DNA of 64,000 bases from Acinetobacter ihumii (GTDB taxonomy: Bacteria > Pseudomonadota > Gammaproteobacteria > Pseudomonadales > Moraxellaceae). Positions 44,692-54,076 of this stretch are shown in pieces. A model generated the notes under the pieces. That model searched no databases. It was not told where the DNA came from and saw only the letters and a list, made by a program, of their open reading frames with translations. Both the position numbers and the translations under genes were made by a program. The stretch covers positions 2,371,106-2,435,105 of the forward strand of contig NZ_LR130760.1 of the NCBI RefSeq assembly GCF_900625095.1. The letters are read 5' to 3'. Within the stretch, counting starts at the first letter, position 1, and every line of letters starts with the position of its first letter.

Positions 44692-46050
44692 TTATGCCAT
44701 CTGATACAAACGTTCTTTAGGAAAAACAGCTTTAAATACTGATCCTTCATTTTCTTTCGAGATCACATCCAGATAAGCCCCGTGTTGCATCAAGACATGT
44801 TTGACAATCGCAAGTCCCAAACCTGTTCCACCTGTGGCACGACTACGTGCACTGTCCACCCGATAAAAACGTTCGGTTAAGCGCGGTAAATGCTTGGGAT
44901 CAATCCCGATCCCGTTATCCTGAACCGTAAAATAACCATGTTCGCCATCATCATGCCAACCAATGGTGATAATGCCGCCTTTAGGGGTATATTTAATAGC
45001 ATTGGTAATCAGGTTGCTAAAAGCACTGGCAATTTCCATATCGGAACCAATTAAATCGCAATGACTATCGATATCCAGATTTAAAGTATGCCCATAATCT
45101 GCATTGTAGGCCTGTGCATCATCAAACAATTGATTCATTAGACTTGGCATTTCAATAATCTGATTTTTGGCAATTTTTTTATTATTTTCCAGATTTGAGA
45201 GCAATAATAAATCATTAACCAAAGCATTCATGCGTTTGGTTTGTGACTGCATCTGGTCCAATGCTCGTTTCCAGCGTGGATTTAAATCTTCCTGATCGGT
45301 AAAGGTTTCGATATAACCGCTAAGAACCGTAAGCGGAGTACGTAATTCGTGTGAAATATTATCGACAAAGTCTTTGCGCATTTGTTCCAGATTATGGATG
45401 CGGGTCACGTCATAGGCGACCAAGAGTACACTATCACCACCAAAGGGAGTCAGTTTAATCTGGACATAGTGATCATCCAGTACTGATGATTTCAGCTTGA
45501 TGCCATCAGGCGCATGATCAATATGGTTAAAGTATTCAATAAAACTAGGCTGTCTTAATATCCCTAATACATTGGTTCCACGATCAAGCAGACTGATGCC
45601 CAACAGCTGTTCGGCCGCAGGGTTACACCATTCAATTTGTTGTGAATCATCAATTAAAACCACTGCCTCATTCAGTGCCACCAATGATGACTGGGCGCGG
45701 TCAATTAATCCCACCATTTCAGCCTGAACCACACGTTCCTGTCGCTGGGCACGATAAACATTAAATAATAATGCCCCCCAGATGCCATTTAAGTTGGGCG
45801 GCGTATCATAAGGTCGGTTGGAAATCCATTCATTAACAATATACAACGAGCGCAGTTGTAAGCCGAAAAAGATCAAAAATGCAATGAGGATACATACGCC
45901 TAAATAATCCAGACCAAATCCCACAAAAGCTGCAATGATCAGCAGAAAAGCCAGCAGCCTTAAATCTTGTTTGGCAAACGTCCATAAACTGCTATAACGA
46001 AAACGTTTATGTTCACGTGCCAAATCTGGGACGGGATAGGGTTCGTACAT
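44692..46050 (-). CDS. phoR: Phosphate regulon sensor histidine kinase
   Basis: PhoR senses phosphate status through the Pst system and phosphorylates PhoB. The 452 residues comprise two N-terminal membrane segments (about 27-70), a linker, a PAS domain (about 120-220: AVVLIDDSQQIEWCNPAAEQLLG), the dimerisation helix with His234 in NISHELRTPL, and an ATPase domain with SNLITNAIKYTPKGG (N box), DNGIGIDP and GGTGLGLAIVKH. It lies 9 bp after phoB. Confidence 0.95.
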   Translation of the reverse strand: MYEPYPVPDLAREHKRFRYSSLWTFAKQDLRLLAFLLIIAAFVGFGLDYLGVCILIAFLIFFGLQLRSLYIVNEWISNRPYDTPPNLNGIWGALLFNVYRAQRQERVVQAEMVGLIDRAQSSLVALNEAVVLIDDSQQIEWCNPAAEQLLGISLLDRGTNVLGILRQPSFIEYFNHIDHAPDGIKLKSSVLDDHYVQIKLTPFGGDSVLLVAYDVTRIHNLEQMRKDFVDNISHELRTPLTVLSGYIETFTDQEDLNPRWKRALDQMQSQTKRMNALVNDLLLLSNLENNKKIAKNQIIEMPSLMNQLFDDAQAYNADYGHTLNLDIDSHCDLIGSDMEIASAFSNLITNAIKYTPKGGIITIGWHDDGEHGYFTVQDNGIGIDPKHLPRLTERFYRVDSARSRATGGTGLGLAIVKHVLMQHGAYLDVISKENEGSVFKAVFPKERLYQMA

Positions 46051-46059
46051 AAAGAATGT

Positions 46060-46770
46060 TTAACCTACTGCTAAATCTGCGCGTGTTGAAAAGCGATAGC
46101 CTGTGCCACGTACGGTTTGTACAAAGCGGTCTGCGCCAAAGGGCTCAAGCACTTTACGCAAACGACGAATGTGCACATCAATGGTACGATCTTCAATATA
46201 GACATTGCCACCCCAAACTTGATCAAGCAATTGGGCGCGGGTGTAGGCACGTTCTGGATGCGTCATAAAGAAAGCCAATAAGCGGTATTCAGTTGGTCCC
46301 ATTTCCAGAATATGACTGCCAAAACTAACACGCTGGCTGACTGGGTCTAAAATGAGCCCATTGGCATCAATGGCTTTTTCACCATTTAAGGCATTGGCAC
46401 GACGCAGCACGGCTTTAATACGGGAGACCAGTTCTCGGGTAGAGAAAGGCTTGGTCATATAATCATCTGCCCCTGCATCCAGCCCTTGGACTTTATGATC
46501 TTCTTCACCACGAGCCGTCAGCATAATCACGGGAATTTCTGATAATGTTTCGTCACGTTTTAAGCGACGACACAAATCGACCCCACTGACACCACCCGGT
46601 AGCATCCAGTCCAGTAAAATCAGGGCAGGGCGTTGATCGACGATCATTTGATGGGCTTGTTTGGCATCTTCAGCCTGTAAACATTGAAAGCCCGCCATAT
46701 CCAGTGAAGTATGAATCATTTCACGGATGGGAAGTTCGTCATCAACGATTAAAATATAGTCATCTTTCAC
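46060..46770 (-). CDS. phoB: Phosphate regulon response regulator
   Basis: The 236-residue OmpR-type regulator has a receiver domain with Asp54 in [12 protein letters not shown] and [13 protein letters not shown], and a winged-helix effector domain ([54 protein letters not shown]). It activates pho genes at phosphate limitation. Several TGTCA half-sites lie upstream (46811-46900), but their spacing does not form a canonical Pho box. Confidence 0.96.
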   Translation of the reverse strand: MKDDYILIVDDELPIREMIHTSLDMAGFQCLQAEDAKQAHQMIVDQRPALILLDWMLPGGVSGVDLCRRLKRDETLSEIPVIMLTARGEEDHKVQGLDAGADDYMTKPFSTRELVSRIKAVLRRANALNGEKAIDANGLILDPVSQRVSFGSHILEMGPTEYRLLAFFMTHPERAYTRAQLLDQVWGGNVYIEDRTIDVHIRRLRKVLEPFGADRFVQTVRGTGYRFSTRADLAVG

Positions 46771-46944
46771 AACGCAATTACCCTTTAGTTTATTGAACGG
46801 TGGACCGTTTTATTTATGACAGGCTTATTACAAAGATTAATTGTGACAGTATCATTGCAAAATTGAGTATAACGCGATTTTTTACAATCAATTGTGACAA
46901 AAATTTGTCTATTCAATACTCCATCTGCGCATTTTATTTGTCGT

Positions 46945-47631
46945 TCAATTATTTTGGGGTTTAGAAAAAGTCTGTAATAAAGATAAGAAGACAGTGCGAC
47001 AGGCAAACAAAATATCATCTGTCGATTGTTTAAATCCACCGACCACCCAGCGAATTGCAATTTGGGTGACATAGCCATTCAGTCCTGTCGCGATGAACGA
47101 CATTTCCTGTTCATTCCGTTGTAAATGCGGCATCATCAGCATCACAAAGGCCTGAATCATGCGGTCAAAACGCTGCATGGTTTCATGAATGGTGGCCTGA
47201 TTGTGGAGTTCCTGTACCAGCATGGCATCAATATAAATAATACGTGCCAGTCGTGGATCATCTTTTAAGGTGTGCAATAACGCACTCAGACCTGCATCAA
47301 TCATTTTGACAGGATCAGGTGAGGCTTGCATGACGGCTTGCATCAGGTTGTGTTGCAGGGTTTCGATTAATTTTAAGAAAATAGTTTGAAATAAATCCTC
47401 ACTTTTTTTAAAGGATTCATAAAAATAGCGTTCGGTCAGTTTGGCTTCATTACAGACATCCTTGACAGTAACTGAGAAAAAACCTTGTGTTCCATAGGTT
47501 TCAATGCCGGCCTCAATCAATTTTTCACGACGCGCCTGTTTACGCTCAGTCAAAGACAAGCCTTTAAACTGGCGTTCCTTACTGTTTTTTTGTTGTGCTG
47601 GTGTTGTTACGTTAGATGGATGCTTGGTCAT
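46945..47631 (-). CDS. TetR-family transcriptional regulator
   Basis: The 228-residue repressor has an N-terminal TetR helix-turn-helix (RREKLIEAGIETYGTQGFFSVTVKDVCNEAKLTERYFYESFKKSEDLF; about residues 33-80), followed by an all-helical ligand domain. It is divergent from an SDR gene. A 20-bp palindrome overlapping the SDR promoter in the space between them is its likely operator. Confidence 0.93.
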   Translation of the reverse strand: MTKHPSNVTTPAQQKNSKERQFKGLSLTERKQARREKLIEAGIETYGTQGFFSVTVKDVCNEAKLTERYFYESFKKSEDLFQTIFLKLIETLQHNLMQAVMQASPDPVKMIDAGLSALLHTLKDDPRLARIIYIDAMLVQELHNQATIHETMQRFDRMIQAFVMLMMPHLQRNEQEMSFIATGLNGYVTQIAIRWVVGGFKQSTDDILFACRTVFLSLLQTFSKPQNN

Positions 47632-47736
47632 TGATTTCGGTTATCCCCATTCGCTCTGCTGAGTTTAGCAAGTTTTTCACAAAATGATCGACTCGGTCAT
47701 TCAATTAAGTATTTACGCTAAATCCGATAGATTATA

Positions 47737-47765
47737 TTGACAATATGTATTGTCAAAAATATATT
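47737..47765 (+). promoter_or_regulatory. Promoter with overlapping palindromic operator for the SDR gene
   Basis: TTGACA (47737-47742) and TATATT (47760-47765) with 17-bp spacing form a strong sigma-70 promoter. The -35 and spacer are covered by TTGACAATATGTATTGTCAA (47737-47756), with 9-bp perfect arms. Binding of the divergent TetR protein here would block transcription. Confidence 0.75.
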
Positions 47766-47834
47766 GACGTATAGCTAAGAGCGAGCAGTGCTTCAGCATG
47801 AACAGCACCATCAATGAAGGAAAAAGGATAAGCA

Positions 47835-48671
47835 ATGAAAAATTTTAAAAATAAAGTCGCTGCGGTAACCGGTGCGGGCTCAGGGATTGGTCAACAGCTT
47901 GCCATCTTGCTGGCCCAATCAGGGTGTCATTTGTCACTCAGTGATGTCAATGAAAAAGGGCTGGCTGCAACGCTTGAACAACTCAAGCCATATAATGTAA
48001 GGGTCACCACCAAGCAACTGGATGTCTCTGACCGCAATGCAGTGAAAGCATGGGCGCAAGAAACTGTACAAAATCATGGCTCAGTCAACATGATCTTCAA
48101 CAACGCAGGTGTGGCTTTGGGTTCAACCGTTGAAGGCTCAAGTTATGAAGATCTGGAATGGATCGTGAATATTAATTTCTGGGGAGTGGTATACGGTACC
48201 AAAGAATTTTTGCCGTTTATTAAACAAACCAAAGATGGGCATATCGTGAATATTTCCAGTCTATTTGGTTTAGTTTCCCAACCGACTCAATCGGCTTATA
48301 ACGCCACTAAATTTGCAGTCCGTGGTTTTACTGAATCTTTGCGTCAAGAACTTGATATGCAAAATTGTGGGGTGAGCGCACTTTGTGTTCATCCGGGTGG
48401 CATTCGTACCAACATTGCCAATTCAGCAAAAATGGATGACAGTTTAAAAACGCTGGGGATGCATCCTGAAAAATCGATTAAGTCGTTTAACAAACTATTG
48501 CGTTGCCCACCAGAAGAAGCTGCTCGTCAGATTTTAGAAGCGGTTCGTAAAGATAAACGCCGTTTATTGATCGGTAATGATGCCAAAGTGCTGGACTTTA
48601 TGCAGCGTTTGCTCCCGACTGGTTATCAGCGTGTCAGTGAATTCGGGGCTAAACTCACCAATAAACTCTAA
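47835..48671 (+). CDS. Short-chain dehydrogenase/reductase, divergent from TetR gene
   Basis: The 278-residue SDR shows TGAGSGIGQQLA, MIFNNAGVALG, the catalytic Ser in NISSLFG and YNATK with the catalytic Tyr/Lys, then VHPGGIRTN. The lipid-active SDRs of Acinetobacter often have this layout, with a C-terminal region like QRLLPTGYQRV; substrate remains unknown. AAGGA precedes the ATG. The gene is probably induced when the TetR repressor binds its ligand. Confidence 0.92.
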   Translation: MKNFKNKVAAVTGAGSGIGQQLAILLAQSGCHLSLSDVNEKGLAATLEQLKPYNVRVTTKQLDVSDRNAVKAWAQETVQNHGSVNMIFNNAGVALGSTVEGSSYEDLEWIVNINFWGVVYGTKEFLPFIKQTKDGHIVNISSLFGLVSQPTQSAYNATKFAVRGFTESLRQELDMQNCGVSALCVHPGGIRTNIANSAKMDDSLKTLGMHPEKSIKSFNKLLRCPPEEAARQILEAVRKDKRRLLIGNDAKVLDFMQRLLPTGYQRVSEFGAKLTNKL

Positions 48672-48681
48672 GATTCGATTC

Positions 48682-48712
48682 GCCCAGATCAACTTGATGC
48701 TGGGCTTTTTTT
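48682..48712. terminator. Terminator after the SDR gene
   Basis: GCCCAG and CTGGGC pair across a 12-base loop and run into seven T on the plus strand, between convergent stop codons. Confidence 0.8.
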
Positions 48713-48717
48713 GCTGT

Positions 48718-50085
48718 TTAGATTAAAGCCTTAATGGCTTTTTTCTTCCAAATGAATTGGTAATAACTGGCTTGTAAAATACATAAACACACAAACGCCA
48801 GTGCATAAGCATACCAGATGCCCTGTAAGCCCCACCATTGACTAAATAAGTATGCACAAGGTACTTCAATACATAAAATAGCAGCAATATTGATCAGCAT
48901 GGGCATGGTAACGGTCCCGCTTGAACGCATGATCGAGGCAAAAATAGCACTGGCACCGAAAAATAAAATCGACCACAGCACAATAAACAGTAATTGTTGC
49001 CCCAATTGCACCACACTCGCGTCGGTAATAAAAAGTGCCATCAAATATTTTGAAAATAGATAGGCTAAAATGACCAGTGTTCCCGTAATGATGATATTCA
49101 TCCAGAGAGCAGTGCGGGTCACGCGTGCCAATAAGTCAGATTTACCCATTCCAATTGCTTGCGCGCCAAAAATAGAGGCGGCAATGGCAATCGATAGCGC
49201 AGGAAACTGAATATAGTTTAAGACCTGATTCACTGCACCATACGCCGCCGTGGCGTGTGCGCCAAAGCGATTGACCAGTCCGACAATCACCAGTCCTGCC
49301 ACCGATGTAGTGACCATTTGAATGCCGGTTGGAATCCCCAGACGTAAAATCAGACCACTGAGTTCCGAGTCATAGCGAATATGTTTCAACAAGGCCAGAT
49401 CAAGTTTCAGTGGATGGTTTTTATAATTTAAATAAACCACCAAAAATAGGATGACCAGCACATTACCCGTAATGGTGGCAATAGCAGGTGCAATAATGCC
49501 CAGTTTGGGAAAACCAAAATAACCGGCAATTAATACTGGGGTAATAATGAGACCAATTAAACTGGTAAGTGACAAGGCAACCAATGGGGTAATACTGTCA
49601 CCCACGCCACGTAAAATAGACGTGTAAATAATGTAGACAAATAATAGAGGACTACCTGCCAGCATCCAACGTGCATAAGGGACAGAAAGATGCAAAACGC
49701 TCGGATCGGTTCCTAAAGCCAATAAAATATGCGGCGCAAAAAATACCCCAAGAGCAGCAATAATGCAGCCTCCGATCAGGGTCATAAACAGAGTAGAGCC
49801 CACCACACAGCGTACTTTCTCAATATTTTGAGCGCCCCATGCCTGTCCCACTAACACTGTCGAACCAGCAGAGAGCCCAATCACAAAGGCCATTAAACAA
49901 AATAGAATCGGAAAAAATACCGCTACGGCTGCAATGGCATTGACCCCCATCATTTGCCCAACAAAAACCGTATTAATTGTTCCGGATAGATTTTGCAGAA
50001 TATTGGTGGCAATCAACGGCAATAAAAACACCAGAAAGGTTTTCCAGAGTTTTTGCTGCTGAATCAGCGGACGATGAGGGGGCAT
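48718..50085 (-). CDS. MATE-family multidrug/Na+ efflux protein
   Basis: The 455-residue protein has about twelve hydrophobic segments in two homologous halves. Typical MATE text is seen: NILQNLSGTINTVFVGQMMGVNAIAAVAV near residue 30, GAQNIEKV, ILRGVGDSITPLVALSLTSL, and in the second half NRFGAHATAAYGAVNQVLNYIQFPALSIAIAASIFGAQAIGMG. It exports cations or drugs using an ion gradient. Substrate unknown; no adjacent regulator. Confidence 0.92.
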   Translation of the reverse strand: MPPHRPLIQQQKLWKTFLVFLLPLIATNILQNLSGTINTVFVGQMMGVNAIAAVAVFFPILFCLMAFVIGLSAGSTVLVGQAWGAQNIEKVRCVVGSTLFMTLIGGCIIAALGVFFAPHILLALGTDPSVLHLSVPYARWMLAGSPLLFVYIIYTSILRGVGDSITPLVALSLTSLIGLIITPVLIAGYFGFPKLGIIAPAIATITGNVLVILFLVVYLNYKNHPLKLDLALLKHIRYDSELSGLILRLGIPTGIQMVTTSVAGLVIVGLVNRFGAHATAAYGAVNQVLNYIQFPALSIAIAASIFGAQAIGMGKSDLLARVTRTALWMNIIITGTLVILAYLFSKYLMALFITDASVVQLGQQLLFIVLWSILFFGASAIFASIMRSSGTVTMPMLINIAAILCIEVPCAYLFSQWWGLQGIWYAYALAFVCLCILQASYYQFIWKKKAIKALI

Positions 50086-50183
50086 TGATTCTCCATCAAT
50101 TTGAATATGCAGTGATCATTTAAAATTCGGATAGCAACAAGATAACATGTCAATTAAAAAACACTGTTATTTTGCGCTACATT

Positions 50184-51332
50184 TCATTCCCCCAAACGTT
50201 GAGCTGCAAGTTCGAGGGTTTGTTCAGTTTTGGCAAAGCAAAAACGAATCAGGCGTAAATGTGCCGGGGCGTGTTGATAAAACACCGAGATCGGAATGGC
50301 GACGACGCCCTTTTCCTGTGCCAGAACATGGCACATCTCAAGATCATTCAAATCTGGACGAATGTGTGAATAATCTACAGTTTGAAAATAAGTGCCCTGT
50401 GCTGGGGTAAATTGAAAATCAGAGTTTTGCAAGGCAGCATTAAAAAGATCACGCTTATTTTGATAAAAATCAGCCAGTCCCTCAATGTGTTCAGGGTGCT
50501 GCTGCATATATTGGGCAAGCGCAATCTGGGCTGGGGTATTGCCACAAAAGTTGGCATATTGATAAATTTGTCGGAACAACTGCATGAGGGCAGCACTGGC
50601 AACACAATAGCCTGTTTTCCAGCCGGTGACATGAAAGGTTTTACCAAATGAGCCGACCACAAAGCTGCGTTCACGTAATGCAGGAAAATGCAGGGCACTC
50701 CAATGTTTCGCCCCATCAAAAATCAGATGCTCATAGACTTCATCCGATAACACCAGCAAATCATGCTGTTCAACCAAAGCAATTAACTGTTGCCAATCCT
50801 GATAGGACCAGATGGTACCTGTGGGATTGTGCGGGGTATTCACGATAATCATGCGAGTTCGTGGGCTGATCTGGGCAGCAACTTTGTCCCAATCGACTTT
50901 AAATGCGGGGGCATCGAGGGCAATATGCACAGGAACTCCACCAGCCACACGCACCGCAGGATCATAACTATCGTAACTTGGGTCAAAGATAATCACCTCA
51001 TCACCGGTATGTATCGTGGCCTGAATTGCAGCAAATAAACCGATAGTGGCCCCTGGCGTAATCGTGATTTCATTTAAGGGATCAAGCGTAACCTGATCAC
51101 GTTGCTGAAATTGTAAGGCAACCTGTTCCCGCAGTGCCAGCCAGCCATCACCTGCGACATATTGATTATGACCATTTCGTGTGGCCTCACACAGTGCTTC
51201 CACCAAGTCAGGAGGGGCTGGAAAATCAGGAAAACCCTGCGATAAATTTAAGGCATTTAAACGTTGAGCCAAGGCAGACATGGTACTAAAAATAGTAATA
51301 CCCTGATTAGGAAGTTTGGATGATAGTTGCAT
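50184..51332 (-). CDS. PLP-dependent class I aminotransferase (YbdL/methionine aminotransferase-like)
   Basis: The 382-residue enzyme is a fold-type I aminotransferase: LNLSQGFPDFPAP, NQYVAGDGWLALRE, ITPGATIGLFAAIQA, NTPHNPTGT, LSDEVYEHLIFDG and the PLP Lys231 in GSFGKTFHVTGWKTGY. The text matches the YbdL group, which prefers methionine, His and Phe with 2-oxo acids. Start MQLSSKLPNQGITIFSTMS is typical. It is preceded at 32 bp by the DUF445 gene on the same strand. Confidence 0.92.
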   Translation of the reverse strand: MQLSSKLPNQGITIFSTMSALAQRLNALNLSQGFPDFPAPPDLVEALCEATRNGHNQYVAGDGWLALREQVALQFQQRDQVTLDPLNEITITPGATIGLFAAIQATIHTGDEVIIFDPSYDSYDPAVRVAGGVPVHIALDAPAFKVDWDKVAAQISPRTRMIIVNTPHNPTGTIWSYQDWQQLIALVEQHDLLVLSDEVYEHLIFDGAKHWSALHFPALRERSFVVGSFGKTFHVTGWKTGYCVASAALMQLFRQIYQYANFCGNTPAQIALAQYMQQHPEHIEGLADFYQNKRDLFNAALQNSDFQFTPAQGTYFQTVDYSHIRPDLNDLEMCHVLAQEKGVVAIPISVFYQHAPAHLRLIRFCFAKTEQTLELAAQRLGE

Positions 51333-51364
51333 GGCTCAAACGGTTCTCATCTGGAAAAACAGTG

Positions 51365-52672
51365 TTATAGCATATAATCGACCAAGGCACGGATGATGCC
51401 CAGTGTCAGACCAATGAATGCCCCAACCACTACACCATTGACCCGAATCATGTGGAGATCGCCACCGACTTCATTTTCAATTTTGGCAATCATTTCCCTT
51501 GAATCCCATTCATGAATACGTTCACTGATATAGCGGATAATTTTGTCGCTATATTGGTCACTAAAGGTGATGGCAAGTCCAGTCATTTTTTCGTTCAGGA
51601 CGTCACGTACAGCCTGATTTTGAATCAGATTGTGTCCGACTTGTTCAATCGCAACGCGTAAATTTTGCGCAATGCCTGAATCTTCTTGCTCTAGGTCACG
51701 TTTAATGGCATTACAAAGAATAACCACTGCGCCGCTAATAAAGTTGAGGACTTGTGGGCTGTCCAGCAAGGCATTCTTACCTTCATTTAGACGTCTACTG
51801 GCTTCACTATTGTGATCTGCCAGTTGTAGCATCATACTTTGCGCGCCCTGTTCGATGCCTTGTCGCCATGGATGTTCTGGGTCGGCGAGCATTGACTCGA
51901 CTTTTTCAATCAGGGAATCAATGGTCCGTTGTTGTACATCAATGCCAATCCAGCTTGCCCCTTTGGCCAATTTCCACACCCCCAGTTCTTTAAATAAGGT
52001 ACGGCTGAGTTCACGTGCTTGTTCGGGATGTGTCACAATCCATTCATGAGCCAGATCTAGTCCACGTTGTAATACGTCCTGATGAAAGTCATTTTCCAGT
52101 ACGGCACGCAGCATTTCACTGGCCAGTGAATTAATCTGGGTGTTTTTGACCCACTGCACACTATTGGTCTGGATAAAACGGGCAATTTGCTCCTGACTAA
52201 TAAATTCGAAAAGTTTAGGCACAGTCTGCTGAATCAACTGCACAATTTGCGTGTTATTTTTTGGATTGGCGAGCCATTGTCCAATGGCGAGACTTAAATC
52301 GGTGTTATTTAAACTGCGCTCTACCACCTGCGGTGACAGAAAATTTTCCTGAACAAAACGTCCCATTGATTCAGCAATACGGGTTTTGTTGCGCGGAATA
52401 ATTTCAGTATGATCCTTTAAAAACTTTGGAATTGGAATTTTTCCAAAAGGATTGCGAAATAACACAGTAATGGCGTACCAGTCTGCCAGTCCACCGACCA
52501 CACCCGCTTCGGCTGATAACATTAAAATATGAATCAGCCACGCATATTCGGGCCAAAATTTTGCCACGACCATGAGCACCACCCATGCAAACACCGCGCT
52601 TAACAAGGCGATGGTGGCATAGCGTTTACTCCGATTTAAATTTGGAGAATGTGATGTTTCTTCAACCTGCAT
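51365..52672 (-). CDS. DUF445 family membrane protein (YjiN-like)
   Basis: The 435-residue protein has an N-terminal membrane segment (YATIALLSAVFAWVVLMVVA), EAGVVGGLADWYAITVLFRNPFGKIPIPKFLKDHTEIIPRNKTRIAESMG, which is the DUF445 hallmark, a long helical middle part and a C-terminal membrane hairpin with NGVVVGAFIGLTLGIIRALV. Members of the family have no defined function. It starts 14 bp after the DUF4136 lipoprotein gene ends, so the two may be co-transcribed. Confidence 0.9.
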   Translation of the reverse strand: MQVEETSHSPNLNRSKRYATIALLSAVFAWVVLMVVAKFWPEYAWLIHILMLSAEAGVVGGLADWYAITVLFRNPFGKIPIPKFLKDHTEIIPRNKTRIAESMGRFVQENFLSPQVVERSLNNTDLSLAIGQWLANPKNNTQIVQLIQQTVPKLFEFISQEQIARFIQTNSVQWVKNTQINSLASEMLRAVLENDFHQDVLQRGLDLAHEWIVTHPEQARELSRTLFKELGVWKLAKGASWIGIDVQQRTIDSLIEKVESMLADPEHPWRQGIEQGAQSMMLQLADHNSEASRRLNEGKNALLDSPQVLNFISGAVVILCNAIKRDLEQEDSGIAQNLRVAIEQVGHNLIQNQAVRDVLNEKMTGLAITFSDQYSDKIIRYISERIHEWDSREMIAKIENEVGGDLHMIRVNGVVVGAFIGLTLGIIRALVDYML

Positions 52673-52686
52673 GCAAGCATCCTATC

Positions 52687-53274
52687 TTAATTTTTATTTT
52701 TGCTGCTGCCCGTGGGTGGTGACGGCGTTACTGGTTGAGGCAGTAACACTTCACCAGACGGGCTTAAGCCATATTTTTTTCCTAGTGACTGTAAGATCAG
52801 TTGGGCATCAAAAGCGTCCTGCGGTGCCGATTTTTGATCTTTATAGCAACGAATACTATACGCGACTTCGACGGGATCGATATTGACCACTTGTGGCATA
52901 TCATAGAATGGATCGGGCCAAAAAGCAGGATGGCGACGATAATATCCATAAGGGTAATAACTGGGTGAAGACGAATATACGACGGCCTGCCGTGGCGGCT
53001 TCTGAGTTTGGTTGCTTGGGTCATCAATGACTTTAAAAAAGCGGAAGCCGTTTTGCAGTGTGGCTTGTGCCGATTTAACCAGGGTAATCTCTTCTGCTGT
53101 TCCATAGCTCATATTCGGGTCAGCCTTAAAACTAATCCGATAAGTCTGATTATTGAGGGCATAGGTAGCAAACTGCCCCAATTGATCAAATGTTCTGGGC
53201 TTTTTCGGTGTAGTGGCACAACCTGTCATGACCAATGCTGTCATCAGTGCCAGACTTAGCGATAAATGTTTCAT
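52687..53274 (-). CDS. DUF4136-type lipoprotein
   Basis: From the ATG at 53274 the protein has 195 residues, with a lipoprotein signal MKHLSLSLALMTALVMTGCAT (Cys19). A DUF4136-like domain follows (FATYALNNQTYRISFKADPNM), with an inserted Tyr/Pro-rich segment (SYYPYGYYRRHPAFWPDPFYD), and the C-terminal tail is Pro/Ser rich. The function of the family is unknown. A start nine codons upstream lacks a good ribosome site; AGGAG lies before the chosen ATG. Confidence 0.75.
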   Translation of the reverse strand: MKHLSLSLALMTALVMTGCATTPKKPRTFDQLGQFATYALNNQTYRISFKADPNMSYGTAEEITLVKSAQATLQNGFRFFKVIDDPSNQTQKPPRQAVVYSSSPSYYPYGYYRRHPAFWPDPFYDMPQVVNIDPVEVAYSIRCYKDQKSAPQDAFDAQLILQSLGKKYGLSPSGEVLLPQPVTPSPPTGSSKNKN

Positions 53275-53324
53275 GAGGAACTCCTTGTTATTGTGTCGCA
53301 TCGGTGGAGTAAATCAAATCCAGC

Positions 53325-53864
53325 TTAAAAATGACTATTGGGCTGCGTTAAAAATTCACGTTCTTCTGGCGTTGATTCACGTCCCAAGACTTCATTTCGA
53401 TGCGGATAGCGACCAAAACGGTCAATAATCACCTTATGCTTTTTCTCAAAATCCAGATTGACTGGATTACCCAAGCGTTGAAACAGTTTCAGCGCAAATT
53501 CATGAATGTGTTTAGATTCGCTATGCATAAAGGGCATATATAAAAAAGAACGTTGTGGTGGGCTTAGTTCCGCATCTAGTTTTAGGCTAATCGCTTCTTG
53601 TGCCAGTGCCAAAGCCATGGCGTCATGGGCAAAGGCCTGTGCCTGATTGCGGTATAAATTACGTGAGAATTGATCTAGCACAATAATTTCAGCCAGACGG
53701 CCTTCGGCATTTTGACGCCACGACCACAACTCAGCCTGAACCGCTTGATGATGGGTTTGAGCAAATTGCGTGCGAATCTTTTCATCGAATTCATCACTCT
53801 TTTTAAACCAGAGCGGTTCTTGTTCAGGTGCAAACCAAAAATTTAAGACATCTTGTGCAGTCAT
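53325..53864 (-). CDS. DUF924 family protein
   Basis: The 179-residue protein shows the DUF924 signature: VLNFWFAPEQEPLWFKKSDEFDEKIRTQF, IIVLDQFSRNLYRNQAQAFAHDAMAL, and FLYMPFMHSESKHIH with a conserved acidic/His cluster, ending DRFGRYPHRNEVLGRESTPEE. It is all-helical and TPR-like, found across bacteria and fungi. Biochemical role unknown. It is monocistronic. Confidence 0.92.
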   Translation of the reverse strand: MTAQDVLNFWFAPEQEPLWFKKSDEFDEKIRTQFAQTHHQAVQAELWSWRQNAEGRLAEIIVLDQFSRNLYRNQAQAFAHDAMALALAQEAISLKLDAELSPPQRSFLYMPFMHSESKHIHEFALKLFQRLGNPVNLDFEKKHKVIIDRFGRYPHRNEVLGRESTPEEREFLTQPNSHF

Positions 53865-54076
53865 TGTTTACAACTCTTTAGCATTTATTCTTCAATAAAA
53901 TCACAAATCAAAGATGTCTTATAGACCAAGTTTGTGATAAAAAATTGCCAAAGTGAAATGGCCCAAGCAGGCAATTGCAGTTTGCCACTGCGCTGTTGGG
54001 CATAATTCACGTTATACTTATTTATATTGATAAAACATTATTCTTTATCGTTCTTTAGATCAGCGAGCATGTGTAC

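Noticed and set aside
46811-46900. Pho box upstream of phoB
   Set aside because: Three TGTCA half-sites are present on the minus strand, but their spacing (27 and 51 bp) does not give the 11- or 22-bp repeat of a Pho box; a diverged site remains possible.
53213-53428. Plus-strand open frame between the DUF4136 and DUF924 genes
   Set aside because: It overlaps both genes antisense and mirrors their codon pattern.
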